64,000 bases of DNA from Acidovorax_G lacteus (GTDB lineage Bacteria > Pseudomonadota > Gammaproteobacteria > Burkholderiales > Burkholderiaceae_C). The stretch lies in assembly GCF_039540375.1 (NCBI RefSeq), contig NZ_BAABEX010000029.1, positions 310,001 through 374,000 on the forward strand, written 5' to 3'. Shown in pieces: positions 63,044 to 64,000 of the stretch. A program made the translations under genes and the position numbers. The notes beneath the pieces were generated by a model, which saw only the letters and a program-made list of their open reading frames with translations, was not told the origin of the DNA and searched no databases. Within the stretch, counting starts at the first letter, position 1. Each line of letters starts with the position of its first letter.

Positions 63044-63733
63044 ATGGCTCCTGCTAAGAAAAGCGCGACTCCAGCGGCCGCGCCCGCTGCCATCGGCGCT
63101 ACTCCAGGCGAAGCGGCAACGCCTGCCTACTGGGCCGACGCCTGCAAGCACCTGATGCGCAAGGACCGGGTGATGAAGCGCCTGATCCCTCAGTTCGGTG
63201 ATGCGCGGCTGCAGACGCGGGGCGATGCCTTTGTCACGCTGGCGCGAAGCATTGTCGGACAGCAGATTTCGGTGAAGGCGGCCCAGACGGTGTGGGATCG
63301 CTTCAGCCTGCTGCTGCCGGTGGTGCAGCCGGCGGCCTTGCTGCGGCTCAAGGTGGACGACATGCGCGCCGCGGGCCTGTCGGCGCGCAAGGTGGACTAC
63401 CTCGTCGACTTGGCGCTGCACTTTGACGATGGCCGTCTGCATGTGATGGATTGGGCGTCCATGGACGACGAGGCCATCATCCAGGAACTGGTGGCCATCC
63501 GGGGGATTGGCCGATGGACGGCGGAGATGTTTCTGATCTTCCATCTGATGCGCCCGAATGTGCTGCCCCTGGACGATGTGGGGCTGATCAACGGCATCAG
63601 CCAGAATTACTTCTCGGGAGACCCGGTCAGCCGCAGCGATGCGCGCGAGGTGGCCGAGGCCTGGAAGCCCTGGTGCAGTGTGGCGACTTGGTATATTTGG
63701 CGGTCGCTCGATCCGCTGCCGGTCACGTACTGA
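63044..63733 (+). CDS. DNA-3-methyladenine glycosylase (HhH-GPD family)
   Basis: A 229-residue base-excision repair enzyme of the AlkA/HhH-GPD superfamily that removes alkylated purines. SIVGQQISVKAAQTVWDRF (about 69-87), the helix-hairpin-helix LVAIRGIGRWTAEMFLIF (about 149-166) and the catalytic aspartate region LPLDDVGLINGI (D177/D178) are intact. No 4Fe-4S cluster cysteines are present, which excludes EndoIII/MutY-like types. A low-complexity Ala/Pro-rich N terminus of 25 residues precedes the fold. It lies between cysS and accA on the same strand. Confidence 0.93.
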   Translation: MAPAKKSATPAAAPAAIGATPGEAATPAYWADACKHLMRKDRVMKRLIPQFGDARLQTRGDAFVTLARSIVGQQISVKAAQTVWDRFSLLLPVVQPAALLRLKVDDMRAAGLSARKVDYLVDLALHFDDGRLHVMDWASMDDEAIIQELVAIRGIGRWTAEMFLIFHLMRPNVLPLDDVGLINGISQNYFSGDPVSRSDAREVAEAWKPWCSVATWYIWRSLDPLPVTY

Positions 63734-63805
63734 CCTTCAGGACGTGCAGGGCCGCTGGCGCGAGCACCTGCCACCCCTGACGCCCTGCGGAACAAGGAGA
63801 ACAAG

Positions 63806-64000
63806 TTGGCGAAAAAGACATTTCTGGACTTCGAGCAGCCGATTGCCGAACTCGAAGCCAAAATCGAAGAACTGCGCTACGTGCAGACCGAAAGCGCGGT
63901 AGACATCTCGGAAGAGATCGACCAGCTCAGCAAGAAAAGCCTGCAGCTGACCAAGGACATCTACAGCGACCTCTCGCCCTGGCAGATCACCAAGATCGCA
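63806..64000 (+). CDS. accA: Acetyl-CoA carboxylase carboxyltransferase subunit alpha (partial)
   Basis: The first 65 codons of AccA, cut off by the window edge. The protein reads (M)AKKTFLDFEQPIAELEAK and continues through ISEEIDQLSKKSLQLTKDIY to PWQITKIA, matching betaproteobacterial AccA N termini. The start codon is TTG at 63806, with an excellent ribosome site AAGGAG (63794-63799); no ATG or GTG is available at the right place. AccA with AccD transfers the carboxyl group to acetyl-CoA, the first step of fatty acid synthesis. Confidence 0.93.
   Translation, partial: MAKKTFLDFEQPIAELEAKIEELRYVQTESAVDISEEIDQLSKKSLQLTKDIYSDLSPWQITKIA

Overview
The window is GC-rich, densely coded chromosomal DNA from a betaproteobacterium. 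It is most likely a member of the Comamonadaceae (Acidovorax-like): the TCA cluster gntR-sdhCDAB-sdhE / mdh-citE-like-acnB, the run pnp-qor-tpiA-secG-tRNA-Leu-nuoA..N-DUF2818-DUF1178 and the protein sequences all fit Burkholderiales. Family-level placement is an inference from gene order and protein similarity, because no 16S gene is present. I see no IS element, prophage, integrase or CRISPR array.

Layout. 1-7.4 kb: succinate dehydrogenase operon on the minus strand (sdhC, D, A, B, start of sdhE) with a GntR/UTRA regulator, facing a plus-strand mdh, a CitE-like lyase and a small exported protein. 7.5-13.2 kb: acnB with terminator, ribD, a small exported protein divergent from an aminotransferase, and rpsO with terminator. 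13.4-18.1 kb: pnp, qor, tpiA, secG, tRNA-Leu(GAG). 18.2-33.5 kb: complete 14-gene nuo operon for respiratory complex I plus two small conserved genes. The first 33 kb therefore holds much of the TCA cycle and the two respiratory complexes that take its electrons.

33.6-44.4 kb is the accessory part: an MsbA-like ABC exporter, a secreted lipocalin/CrtC-like protein, a cysteine synthase-like enzyme, an AT-rich orphan gene, a CPBP membrane protease flanked by two copies of the 3' end of an FtsX-type permease, the intact permease, an Hsp20 gene and the ABC ATPase that probably partners the permease. 44.4-55.9 kb: miaA, a Bcr/CflA exporter, a lipoprotein hydrolase, pilU, gdhA, a secreted glycerophosphodiesterase with an EF-hand-like insert, an APH-type kinase, mutL and a DedA protein. 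56-64 kb: mtfA, lpxH, two cyclophilins, an L,D-transpeptidase and a TPR protein (envelope functions), then cysS, a DNA glycosylase and the start of accA.

The main observations outside ordinary housekeeping are: (1) a dispersed palindromic repeat in five copies, one in frame inside a permease gene and two forming a long inverted pair beside mtfA; (2) the patchwork at 38.2-40.7 kb; (3) a shared 9-base motif in the gntR/mdh control region and twice upstream of gdhA, suggesting a small regulon. I did not find a convincing new defence or biosynthetic system here.
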